From CAZDKK01 sp964603725 (lineage in GTDB: Bacteria > Eisenbacteria > RBG-16-71-46 > CAIMUX01 > WJJG01): a stretch of 64,000 bases of DNA. The stretch is taken from the NCBI GenBank assembly GCA_964603725.1, contig CAZRWW010000018.1:1-64000 (forward strand), given 5' to 3'. A model generated the notes under the pieces. That model was given only the letters and a program-made list of their open reading frames with translations, did not search any database and was not told where the DNA came from. Shown here one piece after another: positions 25,262 to 33,842 of this stretch; the first letter of the stretch is position 1; every line of letters begins with the position of its first letter. A program made the translations under genes and the position numbers.

Positions 25262-28006
25262 ATGGAGGAGCGCACGCAAAGGTCCACGGGCCAGGGAACT
25301 CAATCGCCCGAGGCCGCCAAGGACGGGCAGGCCAAGGACGGGCTCGGCAAGGAGAAAGCCCGGCACGGACTGAGCATCCCGCGCTACTTCACCACGCCCG
25401 GGCGCCACCCCTTCGACGCCGTCGACTGGGAGCGCCGCAGCGTCAACCTGACCAACGACAAGGGCGAGGTGATCTTCGAGCAGAGCGACATCGAGGTGCC
25501 GCGGAGCTGGTCGCAGATGGCTCTGAAGGTGGTGGCCTCGAAGTACTTCTACGGCGCGCCGGGAACCCCCCAGCGCGAGAGCTCGGTCAAGGCCCTGCTG
25601 ACGCGGGTCGCCGCGACGCTGGCCCGCTGGGGCAGCGAGCTCGGCTACTTCGCCGGCCCCGACGACGCGGTCAGCTTCGAGATGGAGCTCTTGCACCTGC
25701 TCGTCCACCAGAAGGTCTCCTTCAACAGCCCCGTATGGTTCAACATGGGCGTCGAGGAGCACCCGCAGTGCTCGGCCTGCTTCATCAACTCGGTCGAGGA
25801 CACGATGGACTCGATCCTCGACCTGGCCAAGACCGAGGGCCGGCTCTTCAAGTACGGCTCGGGCACGGGCACGAACTTCTCGCCGCTGCGATCCTCGCGC
25901 GAGAAGCTGTCGACGGGCGGCACCGCGTCCGGTCCCGTCTCGTTCATGCGCGGCTACGACGCCTTCGCCGGCGTCATCAAGTCGGGCGGCAAGACGCGCC
26001 GCGCCGCCAAGATGGTGATCCTCAACATCGACCATCCCGACATCCTCGAGTTCATCCGCGTCAAGCCCGAGGAGGAGAAGAAGGCCTGGACGCTGATCGA
26101 TGCCGGCTACGACGGCAGCATCAACGGCGAAGCCTATTCGTCCGTCTTCTTCCAGAACTCGAACAACTCGGTGCGCGTCACTGACGAATTCATGAAGGCC
26201 GTCGAGAGCGACGGCCTGTGGCAGACGCGGGCGGTCACGACCGGCGAGCCGATCGACACCTGCCGGGCGCGCGACCTGATGAAGGAGATCAGCGAGGCGG
26301 CCTGGCAGTGCGGCGACCCGGGACTGCAGTTCCACACCACGATCAACGACTGGCACACCTGCCCCGCGACGGGGCCGATCAACGCCAGCAACCCGTGCAG
26401 CGAATTCATGTTCCTGGATGATTCGGCCTGCAACCTCGCCTCGCTCAATCTGATGAGGTTCCTCGACCTCCAAGCGGAGTTCGACATCGACGCGTTCCGG
26501 GCGGCGGTGGCGGTGATGATCCTGGCGCAGGAGATCATCGTCGATCAGGCCAGCTACCCTACCGAGAGGATCGCGCGCAGCAGCTACGACTACCGCCCGC
26601 TGGGACTGGGCTACGCGAATCTGGGATCGGTGCTGATGAGTCGGGGGCTGCCCTACGACTCCGACTCGGGGCGGGCGCTGGCCGCCACGATCACCGCCAT
26701 CATGACCGGCCAGGCCTACGCCACCTCGGCCGACATCTCGCAGGTGCTGGGGCCCTTCAAGGGCTTCGCCAAGAACCGCGAGCCGGTGGCCCGCGTGATG
26801 CGCAAGCACCGCGACGCGCTGAGCACGATCAACCCCGACCTCGTCCCGCAGCACTTGCTCGAGGGGGCCTGGCGGGTGTGGGACGAGGCGGTCGAGAAGG
26901 GAGATCGCTGCGGCTATCGCAATGCCCAGGTCTCCGTGCTCGCCCCCACTGGCACGATCGCCTTCATGATGGACTGCGACACCACGGGCATCGAGCCCGA
27001 CCTGGCCCTGGTCAAGCACAAGGTGCTGGTGGGCGGCGGCACGCTGCAGATCGTCAACCAGACCGTGCCGATGGCCTTGCGCCGGCTGGGCTACAGCGCC
27101 GAGCAGGTGGCCGAGATCCTGGACTTCATCGCGGAGCACGAGACGATCGAGGGCGCCCCGCACATGCGCGACGAGCACCTGGCGGTCTTCGACTGCGCCC
27201 TGCGCCCGGTCAACGGCCGGCGCTTCATCCACCACATGGGCCACGTGCGCATGATGGGCGCGGTCCAGCCGTTCATCTCCGGCGCGATCTCCAAGACCGT
27301 CAATGTGCCCAACGACACCCGACCCGAGGACATCGCCGAGATCTACATCGAGGCCTGGCGTCACGGCTTGAAGTCGATCGCGATCTACCGCGACGGCTCC
27401 AAGCGCGTCCAGCCGCTCTCCTCCGGACGGTCGAAGAAGAAGGCCAAGAAGGAGGAACAGATCCGTCCCGTGCGGCGGCGCCTGCCGGAGGAGCGCCAGT
27501 CGATCACCCACAAGTTCGTGATCGGCGACCACGAGGGCTACGTCACCGTCGGGCTCTATCCGGACGGCAAGCCGGGCGAGATCTTCATCGTCATGGCCAA
27601 GGAAGGCACGGTCGTCTCGGGGCTGTGCGACTGCTTCGCGACGGCGATCTCGATGGCGCTCCAGTACGGCGTGCCGCTGAAAGTGCTCGTCAACAAGTTC
27701 GTCCACACGCGCTTCGAGCCGTCGGGCTTCACCCACCATCCCGAGATCCACTACGCCAAGAGCATCGCCGACTACATCTTCCGCTGGCTGGATCTGAAGT
27801 TTGGGACGCACGCGGAGGAGAACGGCGACGAGAACGGCCAGCCGGTCGAGGCCCAGGCGCCGCGCTCTTCGGCGGGCGGCACCACGCAGCTCTCGTTCCT
27901 GAACGACGTGGATGCGCCGACCTGCTCGGAGTGCGGATCGTTCATGACGCGCAACGGCAGCTGTTATCGTTGCCAGAACTGCGGCGCGACGAGCGGCTGC
28001 TCCTAG
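25262..28006 (+). CDS. nrdJ: Adenosylcobalamin-dependent (class II) ribonucleoside-diphosphate reductase
   Basis: A 914-residue class II ribonucleotide reductase, making deoxyribonucleotides with B12 and without oxygen or a tyrosyl radical. Seen: SFNSPVWFNMG, the substrate-site cysteine segment QCSACFINS, NPCSEFMFLDDSACNLASLNL-type finger-loop motif with its active-site cysteine, and APTGTIAFMMDCDTTGIEPD. After a lysine-rich linker (KKKAKK, about residue 725) a C-terminal domain ends in a zinc-ribbon-like cysteine set (CSECG...CYRCQNCG...SGC), which shuttles reducing equivalents. ATG 25262 follows AGGAGG. No nrdAB or nrdD is in the window. Single-gene transcription unit. Confidence 0.97.
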   Translation: MEERTQRSTGQGTQSPEAAKDGQAKDGLGKEKARHGLSIPRYFTTPGRHPFDAVDWERRSVNLTNDKGEVIFEQSDIEVPRSWSQMALKVVASKYFYGAPGTPQRESSVKALLTRVAATLARWGSELGYFAGPDDAVSFEMELLHLLVHQKVSFNSPVWFNMGVEEHPQCSACFINSVEDTMDSILDLAKTEGRLFKYGSGTGTNFSPLRSSREKLSTGGTASGPVSFMRGYDAFAGVIKSGGKTRRAAKMVILNIDHPDILEFIRVKPEEEKKAWTLIDAGYDGSINGEAYSSVFFQNSNNSVRVTDEFMKAVESDGLWQTRAVTTGEPIDTCRARDLMKEISEAAWQCGDPGLQFHTTINDWHTCPATGPINASNPCSEFMFLDDSACNLASLNLMRFLDLQAEFDIDAFRAAVAVMILAQEIIVDQASYPTERIARSSYDYRPLGLGYANLGSVLMSRGLPYDSDSGRALAATITAIMTGQAYATSADISQVLGPFKGFAKNREPVARVMRKHRDALSTINPDLVPQHLLEGAWRVWDEAVEKGDRCGYRNAQVSVLAPTGTIAFMMDCDTTGIEPDLALVKHKVLVGGGTLQIVNQTVPMALRRLGYSAEQVAEILDFIAEHETIEGAPHMRDEHLAVFDCALRPVNGRRFIHHMGHVRMMGAVQPFISGAISKTVNVPNDTRPEDIAEIYIEAWRHGLKSIAIYRDGSKRVQPLSSGRSKKKAKKEEQIRPVRRRLPEERQSITHKFVIGDHEGYVTVGLYPDGKPGEIFIVMAKEGTVVSGLCDCFATAISMALQYGVPLKVLVNKFVHTRFEPSGFTHHPEIHYAKSIADYIFRWLDLKFGTHAEENGDENGQPVEAQAPRSSAGGTTQLSFLNDVDAPTCSECGSFMTRNGSCYRCQNCGATSGCS

Positions 28007-28087
28007 GAGCCCCGGGAGCCCGCTCGCCGGCGGGTGCGCGGGCCGGGGTGCCGGCCGACTCCGTCGAGCGTGGTTGCCGCGAGTCGG

Positions 28088-29680
28088 CTACAGGCGCATC
28101 TCGGTGCTGAAGCGGACGACCATGTTGTTGCGGTCCACCGTGATCGCGCGCGCGTAGGGATCGCCGAACGAAAGCACGCGCTGTTCGACCTCGCTCGTGT
28201 CGTCCAGGAACCACTTGCGATACGAGTAGCTCTGGTACTCGAAGCCGAAGTGGAAGAAGATGCCCACGCCGCTGTCCAGCGACACGCCCGCGCTCACTCC
28301 CTGGCCCGTGACCTGATCGCCCAGATAGTAGGGCGCCTGGCCGCCGACCAGATCAATCTCGGCCATGGACAGCGGAATGGTCCGGAACCCGGCCCGGCCG
28401 AGCAGCTCCATGTTTCTCTCGCTCAGCGGCCGGCGGAAGAGGGGCACGGGGAACTCCACCCCGGTGTGCACGCTGGTGACGTCCTTCGCGGGATACGGTC
28501 CATCGAACTCGGTCAGGGGAATCTCGAGGGGCCCCAACCCGATCACGTCGTGGCTCTTGTACGCGATGTCGGCATCCGACCAGGGGCGGTGGTTGACGTC
28601 CACCGACGCCGTGATGCCCCTGATGGGCCCGACGGTCACCCCGCCGCTCAGGAACAGCGGGATCTCGAGATCGTAGTCGGCGATGCGGCCGTGCACGCGG
28701 TAGATCTCGGAGGCGTCGGGGGTGGCCAGTCCCAGCGACGTGAACTCCCCGTTGGTCACCTTGAGCGTATAGGGCAGGCTGGCCCAGCCGCCAATCTGAA
28801 CCAGGTCCCTGACCCGCAGCAGCGCTCCTAGCTCGAAGGTCGTTCCCGAGTAATCCACCCCGTACTCGAGGCGCCCCTCGCGGTACCCGCGCACGTTGAT
28901 GCGGGTCATGTCCTTCGAGCGCAGGCGGCCGTCGAGGACGTTGGCGCTGGCGCCCACGGAGAGCGCGAGCCCGGGCGCCGCGATGGGCTGATAGCCCAGG
29001 CTGAGCGTGTAGGCGTAGATGGCGCCGCGCTCGCGATTGTCGCTGCCGAGGATGAACGGAAAGCCGGCCCCCGAGACCAGGCCCATCTGCAGGACCGTTT
29101 CGGTGCCGTAGGCGATCTCGGTGTGGCGGCGATAGCAGACCCCGCCGACCAGCGTATGGTCGCCGAGCTTGACCAGCGGGCTGGCGATTCCGGCGAAGCT
29201 GAATCCCTGGATGGGGCCCAGGCGATCGGTGTACTCCTCGATCCGGAAGGGCGGCGACTGGGGCACCAGGACCGTGTCGGGCAAGTCACCGGAATTCGCG
29301 CTGCCCGATGACGAGCGCACGTGGCCGCCCAGGGCGATCGATTTCTCCTTCAGCGCCGCCAGCCCGGCGGGATTCCAGGACATCGACATCGCCCCGGCGG
29401 GACGGGAGACAAAAGCCCCGCCCATCGTCTGGGCGTTGGCCCCGCCGCGGGCCGACAGATCGTCCATCGGCCGGTAGAAGTACTCGGGCAAGCCGCGCGC
29501 AACGTCGGTCAGCATCTGGCCGGTGGGGTCGTAGCCCACCATCGCCTCGCCGCCGTAGACCGGCAGCGGGTAGGGCAACTCGATGTTGGTGACGCGCTGG
29601 CCGACCGCCGGCATGGTGTTGAGCAGCAGACCCACCGCCGTGACGGCGAGCATCAGACCCGGCCCGAAATGCCTCGGCAT
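28088..29680 (-). CDS. FadL/OmpP1-like outer-membrane protein
   Basis: A 530-residue protein with a signal peptide (hydrophobic about residues 8-22, cleavage near AVGQ). It then has SARGGANAQTMGGAFVSRPAGAMSMSWNPAGLA, split here into 'GGAFVSRP' and 'SMSWNPAGLA', the N-terminal hallmark of FadL/PorV-like barrels ('GGA..A...A...NPA'). Alternating beta strands continue to a C-terminal VVRFSTEMRL. Transport of hydrophobic molecules, or a surface-protein secretion role, is possible. ATG 29680 is chosen because AGGGGTGGAG precedes it; ATG 29695 has no ribosome-binding site. It follows the small envelope gene by 43 bases and shares its promoter. Confidence 0.8.
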   Translation of the reverse strand: MPRHFGPGLMLAVTAVGLLLNTMPAVGQRVTNIELPYPLPVYGGEAMVGYDPTGQMLTDVARGLPEYFYRPMDDLSARGGANAQTMGGAFVSRPAGAMSMSWNPAGLAALKEKSIALGGHVRSSSGSANSGDLPDTVLVPQSPPFRIEEYTDRLGPIQGFSFAGIASPLVKLGDHTLVGGVCYRRHTEIAYGTETVLQMGLVSGAGFPFILGSDNRERGAIYAYTLSLGYQPIAAPGLALSVGASANVLDGRLRSKDMTRINVRGYREGRLEYGVDYSGTTFELGALLRVRDLVQIGGWASLPYTLKVTNGEFTSLGLATPDASEIYRVHGRIADYDLEIPLFLSGGVTVGPIRGITASVDVNHRPWSDADIAYKSHDVIGLGPLEIPLTEFDGPYPAKDVTSVHTGVEFPVPLFRRPLSERNMELLGRAGFRTIPLSMAEIDLVGGQAPYYLGDQVTGQGVSAGVSLDSGVGIFFHFGFEYQSYSYRKWFLDDTSEVEQRVLSFGDPYARAITVDRNNMVVRFSTEMRL

Positions 29681-29723
29681 CGCTCCACCCCTCATGAACC
29701 GAACGATTGCTCAGGACTTCTGC

Positions 29724-30194
29724 TCAGGACTTCTCGGCGAGCAGGAGCCCCGCCACCACCCCCGACACGATCCAAAAGACGGAGCGCGACGCGGTTTTCA
29801 GGCCGTCGACGCGGACGTGCTCGGTGGCGACGATGTCCTCCCGCTCGAGAACGAGGCTCTCGATGTTCTCCATGCCCAGATCCACGCGCGCCCGGGTCAG
29901 GCGCTGCTCTTCGGCCTCGCTCACGCCCTGGCGCCGCACGAACCGGCAATCGCGCAGCTCGATCTCCTGGTCGGTCAGATCCTCGATGACGCCGCGGTAG
30001 ATCGCCCCCTGATGGGTGAGCTCCACGGACTCGTCGAGATTGATCTTGCCGCGGATCTCGGAGCCGTCCGCGAAGACGAGCACCATCGTCTTGCGGGCCT
30101 CGAGCGGCCCCTCCCAGGGAATCCGTTTGGTGCACCCCGCCCCTGCGGCACACAGGACCAGGACCGCCATTGCCAGTAGGACGGCATGCCTCAT
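29724..30194 (-). CDS. Small exported or membrane-anchored protein of unknown function
   Basis: A 156-residue protein. The N-terminus (MRHAVLLAMAVLVLCAAGAGC) is a signal peptide; the cysteine after AGAG could be lipidated, but the lipobox is not canonical (no Leu at -3). The middle is rich in charged strands (VFADGSEIRGKI, LTDQEIELRDC), reminiscent of small beta-sheet domains. A C-terminal hydrophobic helix (SVFWIVSGVVAGLLLAE) may insert in a membrane. No family recognised. ATG 30194 has GAGG 5 bases upstream, and a strong promoter lies at 30306-30334. It is the first gene before the FadL-like protein, so a shared envelope role is likely. Confidence 0.72.
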   Translation of the reverse strand: MRHAVLLAMAVLVLCAAGAGCTKRIPWEGPLEARKTMVLVFADGSEIRGKINLDESVELTHQGAIYRGVIEDLTDQEIELRDCRFVRRQGVSEAEEQRLTRARVDLGMENIESLVLEREDIVATEHVRVDGLKTASRSVFWIVSGVVAGLLLAEKS

Positions 30195-30305
30195 AGTCGC
30201 CTCGTCTTGCAGTCCCCGACCGGGCATCGCAATGCGCCCCCGCGGAGTCCTGCGCCGGACCGGCGCGGCCTCCGCTGGAAGCGGCATGATCTCAATTAGG
30301 CTAGG

Positions 30306-30334
30306 AATATAGGTGGGTTGCGGGAGGTGGTCAA
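30306..30334 (-). promoter_or_regulatory. Strong promoter for the small envelope gene and FadL-like gene
   Basis: On the minus strand: TTGACC (30334-30329), 17-base spacer, TATATT (30311-30306). Both boxes are near consensus and lie in a locally AT-rich patch. Leader to ATG 30194 is about 105 bases. Confidence 0.65.
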
Positions 30335-30381
30335 CAGGATTCCCGGCCGGTGGCGGACCGGCTCGCCCCGCTCCGCGGAAG

Positions 30382-31899
30382 CTAGGCCAGATAGCCGCCC
30401 AGGTCGAGCTGGACGTCCTCGGGGTCGAGGGCGCGCAGAATCCGGCGTCCTCCGGTGGCGCCGGCGCCCTCCGCCGCCAGGTTCACCAGACGCAGATCCC
30501 CGGGATCGATGAACTGGTGGTCGGGGTCGCGCACGAGCCGCACGACCGGGCTGGTGGGATCATCGGGATCCGAGGCCACGACCACGGCGAGCTCGCCGGT
30601 CGTCAGCTCGACCAGGCTCCCGATCGGGTAGAGCCCCATCAGGCCAACGAACAGGCGCATCAGGTCGGGATCGAAGTTCTTCCCCGCGCGTCCCAGCATG
30701 TGGACCATGACCCGGTGCGGGATCAGGCGCTCCTCTTCGTAGGAGCGCTGCGAGGTCATGGCATCGTAGCAGTCGGCGATGCTGACGATCCGGCTCAGCA
30801 CGCCGATGTCCCACTGGTCGCCCAGGCGGGGGTAGCCCGTCAGGTCATAGCGCATGTGGTGTTCCAGGCCGACCAGGAGCACCTTGATGACCAGATCGGA
30901 CAGCTTCCCGACCTGCAGCAGGGTCCGCACCCCCTCGAGCGGGTGCGTGCGCATGATCTCCCACTCCGCCGGGTTGAAGGTCCCGGGCTTGTGCAGCACC
31001 GGCTTGGGAACGGTCATCTTGCCCAGGTCGTGGAAGAGCGCCGCCACGCCCAGCTCGGAGAGCTCGCGCTTGTTGAGACCCAGGCGCTGTCCCAGGGCCG
31101 TCGACAGGATGCAGACGTTGACCGAGTGCAGGAAGGTCTGGACGTCAAAGGCCTTCAGGGCCGTCAAGGCCAGGAGCGAGAACTCCTCCTCGACCAGCGT
31201 GTCGATGATCTGATGCACGACTTGACGGGACCGGCGCAGCTCGGGTACCGACTCGTTGGCCAGCCGGCCCGCGTGCCAGCGCGAGCAGCGCAGCGCATGG
31301 AAGAAGGTCCGCCGTGCCCGCCGGCGCAGCTCCCCCAGTTCCATCACCGCGTCCCACCCGGCCACCTCCTCATCGGGCGGCTTGACAGCCTCGGGGTCCA
31401 CCAGGGCAATCCCCTGGATCCCCATCGCCTCCATCTCGTCGGCCCGGTCGGCGGCCGGGGTCCGGCCGCGGCGCCAGCCCTCGAGTAGCTCGAGGAAGCG
31501 GGCCGTTTCGGCGTCGTCCCACGGCCCCAGGAACGTCAGGCCGGCCAGATCCATGGCGGCCATCTCCTCGGCCACCATGTGCGCCAGGAGATTGCCCGAC
31601 GAGTACGGCGACAGCGCCTCGTCGCCCACCAGCAAGCCGCTGCCGTGTCGGATCATGCGCGCCGGGATTCCCTCCTCCCACAGGGCCGCCACGGCATCGC
31701 GCAGCGCGGCCAGGGCCCGCAGGAAGGTCGGGTCCGCCACGCCTCGCAGGACGAGGGCCCGCCAGCTCGAGTGGAAACAGCGCAGCATGCGCGCCGCGGG
31801 CGTCTCGCGCCCGGCGAAGGCCAGCGACCCTCGGCTCGGCCCGCGGTCCGGCCCGGGTTCCTCGTCCCATCCGGGGACCGGCTGGCGCATGGCGGTCAT
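30382..31899 (-). CDS. HD-GYP-type phosphohydrolase with an extra N-terminal module
   Basis: A 505-residue protein. The C-terminal half is HD-GYP: H258 (FLHSVNVCILS), HDLGK (290-294), H319 (THPLEG), EHH (346-348) and GYP (355-357), followed by IVSIADCYDAMTSQRSY. These domains hydrolyse cyclic di-GMP or related dinucleotides. The usual 'HHExxDGxGYP' reads HHMRYDLTGYP, so Glu and one Gly are missing, which could affect metal binding. The N-terminal 200 residues are helical and contain a segment (84-142, LLVGDEALSP ... LTFLGPWDDAE) that resembles residues 83-135 of the neighbouring HEAT protein. ATG 31899 follows AAGGAG. It lies 26 bases after the HEAT gene. Confidence 0.88.
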   Translation of the reverse strand: MTAMRQPVPGWDEEPGPDRGPSRGSLAFAGRETPAARMLRCFHSSWRALVLRGVADPTFLRALAALRDAVAALWEEGIPARMIRHGSGLLVGDEALSPYSSGNLLAHMVAEEMAAMDLAGLTFLGPWDDAETARFLELLEGWRRGRTPAADRADEMEAMGIQGIALVDPEAVKPPDEEVAGWDAVMELGELRRRARRTFFHALRCSRWHAGRLANESVPELRRSRQVVHQIIDTLVEEEFSLLALTALKAFDVQTFLHSVNVCILSTALGQRLGLNKRELSELGVAALFHDLGKMTVPKPVLHKPGTFNPAEWEIMRTHPLEGVRTLLQVGKLSDLVIKVLLVGLEHHMRYDLTGYPRLGDQWDIGVLSRIVSIADCYDAMTSQRSYEEERLIPHRVMVHMLGRAGKNFDPDLMRLFVGLMGLYPIGSLVELTTGELAVVVASDPDDPTSPVVRLVRDPDHQFIDPGDLRLVNLAAEGAGATGGRRILRALDPEDVQLDLGGYLA

Positions 31900-31925
31900 C
31901 GGGGCTCCTTCCTCTCGTGGGCCGA

Positions 31926-33716
31926 TCAGGCTGCCCGCCGCGCCCCGGACGCGGGCGATTGCAGCTTGCGCCGGTGGCACTCGAGCGCGTAGCGGCTGGC
32001 CTCGGCCAGCAGGGGATCGTGGGAGTTGCGGTAGCGCATCAGATGCGACCCGGCCTTCTCGATCGGCACGTTGCCGAGCGCTCGCAGCGCGCAGGCCTTC
32101 TGCACGCGCCAGTGCTTGCGCGCCAGCCAATCGCGCCGGCGCACGGTCTTCTCGAGCAGGGGGAAGACATCGTCGGGCGACGCGCGGGTCAGGGCCTCGT
32201 AGAAGGTGGCCTGCTCCTCGAAGCTGCGCTGCTCGAAGCCGTGACTGAGCAGCAGGTGCAGCAGGGGCTGCAGCGCTCGCGCGCCGAAGACGGATCCGTA
32301 GAGCTCGGCGGCCGTCTGGCGCACGGCGCTGTTCTCATCGTTCAGGGCGAGCTGCATGAGGCGCTCCAGATCCGGCGGCCGCACGGAGGCCAGCAGCCGC
32401 AGCGCGCCGGCGCGCACGCCCGGATCGCCGTTGTTCCACAGCGGACTCAGGCTCTGGCCCCAGAATCGCGCTCGCTCGGGGGCCTGGCCGGGAGACACCA
32501 GGCGCGCCAACACGCGCAGATGATTCTCGCTCAGCCTGGTCGGGTCGCCCACCACCCGCTCGGGGTTGTCGGCGGCGGCGGCGCGCAGCGCGGCCCCGAC
32601 CACGCGCCACCGAACGTCGCCGGCCTCGAGCTCGACATGGGCGGCCAGAGCATCGAGCAGCACGCTCAGCCCCGGCGGATGCAACTGAGCCAGGAAGGCC
32701 AGCGCCGCCTGCTCATCGTCACAGCGCCGAGCCTCGAGGGCGGCCAGCGCGCGCGCGGCCGCCTCCGGTCCCAGCAGCTCGTCCACGAGCGCCAGCAGGG
32801 CCTGCGCTTCCTGCCCGTGCAGCTCCCCCGCCCGCTCGCGCAGGCGCTGCATGACGCGCCCGAAGAAGGCGAAGCGCCCCACCTGCAGCAGGTCGAGCGC
32901 GTAGCCTCGCAGCAGGGCGATCACGCGCTCGAATTCCTCCGGGGTCAGACCCACCAAGATCAGCTCGAGCAGCACCATGACGAGCTTGGGCCGGAGCTGG
33001 TGCGCTTCCTGCTTGGCCCGGTTGCGCAGTCGCGCCAGCTCACGCTCCTCGGCCCGCAGGGCGCTCGCGTCCAGGTCGGTCTCCTCCAGCCCGCCCGCCG
33101 AGGCCAGATAGCGTTCCAGCGGATGGATGCCCTCCCACGCGGCCGGATCGTCACCCGCGCCACCGGGCGGCGTCTGGTCGTCGATCACATTCAGGGAAGC
33201 CGACTCCTCGGTCGCATCGATGACGCGGTAGGCGATCGAGGGCAGGTCCATCTCCCAGAGCAGCACCGAGAGATCTTCATCGGTCGGATTGAGCTCCCCG
33301 CGCGCCGTCCGCGCGAGCAGATCGAGCAGGCTCTGCAGCTCGGCCGGCGTGGCCTGCGGCAGGAAGGTCAGATCGCGGAGCCCCGCTTCGAAGAGGCGGA
33401 CCGGAATGTCCCACCCCTCGTCCCCGCGGCCGGCTACGCGCTCGCCCGCGACGCGCAGCTCATCCTGCCGGAAGGCCAGCGCGACCTCGCCCGGGACGGA
33501 GCGGATCTGATCCAGCAGGGACCCGACGAGGCGCTCGCGCACCTGATTGCCGGCCGGATAGAACCCGACCGCCTTGAGGGCCGCCATGAAGGCGGCGTAC
33601 AGGCGCACTGCGGGGCCCGGACCGTCGGCCTCGGGCTCTTGCTCTTGGGTCTCGGCGGCTGGGCCGACGCTCTCCTCTTCCGGCGCAGCGGGTTCGAGCG
33701 ATTCCCTGTTCTCCAT
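31926..33716 (-). CDS. HEAT-repeat protein sharing a module with the adjacent HD-GYP protein
   Basis: A 596-residue protein from ATG 33716 (ATG 33782 is an alternative giving 618). Residues 1-35 are acidic and disordered-looking. Residues 36-140 form a module (YPAGNQVRERLV, LRVAGERV, GLRDLTFLPQATPAELQSLLDLLA) similar to part of the downstream HD-GYP protein. Then come an acidic linker (about 140-215) and an alpha-solenoid of HEAT-like repeats to the end (for example DPGVRAGALRLLASVRPPDLERLM, read in two halves, and SAVRQTAAELYG). No enzyme motif. Probably a scaffold or regulator acting together with the HD-GYP phosphodiesterase, inferred from the shared module and 26-base spacing. Confidence 0.78.
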   Translation of the reverse strand: MENRESLEPAAPEEESVGPAAETQEQEPEADGPGPAVRLYAAFMAALKAVGFYPAGNQVRERLVGSLLDQIRSVPGEVALAFRQDELRVAGERVAGRGDEGWDIPVRLFEAGLRDLTFLPQATPAELQSLLDLLARTARGELNPTDEDLSVLLWEMDLPSIAYRVIDATEESASLNVIDDQTPPGGAGDDPAAWEGIHPLERYLASAGGLEETDLDASALRAEERELARLRNRAKQEAHQLRPKLVMVLLELILVGLTPEEFERVIALLRGYALDLLQVGRFAFFGRVMQRLRERAGELHGQEAQALLALVDELLGPEAAARALAALEARRCDDEQAALAFLAQLHPPGLSVLLDALAAHVELEAGDVRWRVVGAALRAAAADNPERVVGDPTRLSENHLRVLARLVSPGQAPERARFWGQSLSPLWNNGDPGVRAGALRLLASVRPPDLERLMQLALNDENSAVRQTAAELYGSVFGARALQPLLHLLLSHGFEQRSFEEQATFYEALTRASPDDVFPLLEKTVRRRDWLARKHWRVQKACALRALGNVPIEKAGSHLMRYRNSHDPLLAEASRYALECHRRKLQSPASGARRAA

Positions 33717-33762
33717 GCAACTGCAATCCTGGCGGGCCTGGCCCGCGGCTCGGACATGAACC

Positions 33763-33802
33763 GGCCTGGAGGGTTCCCTCATGGCCTAGAGGGTTCCCTG
33801 AT
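33763..33802. repeat. 20-base tandem duplication at the HEAT-gene 5' end
   Basis: Two adjacent units (33763-33782 and 33783-33802), 'ggcctggagggttccctcat' and 'ggcctagagggttccctgat', differ at two positions. The left copy contains the upstream alternative start codon of the HEAT gene. Confidence 0.75.
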
Positions 33803-33842
33803 GGAAGTTTCGGAGCTTCGGGGCCCGGTCTGAACCGGGAAT

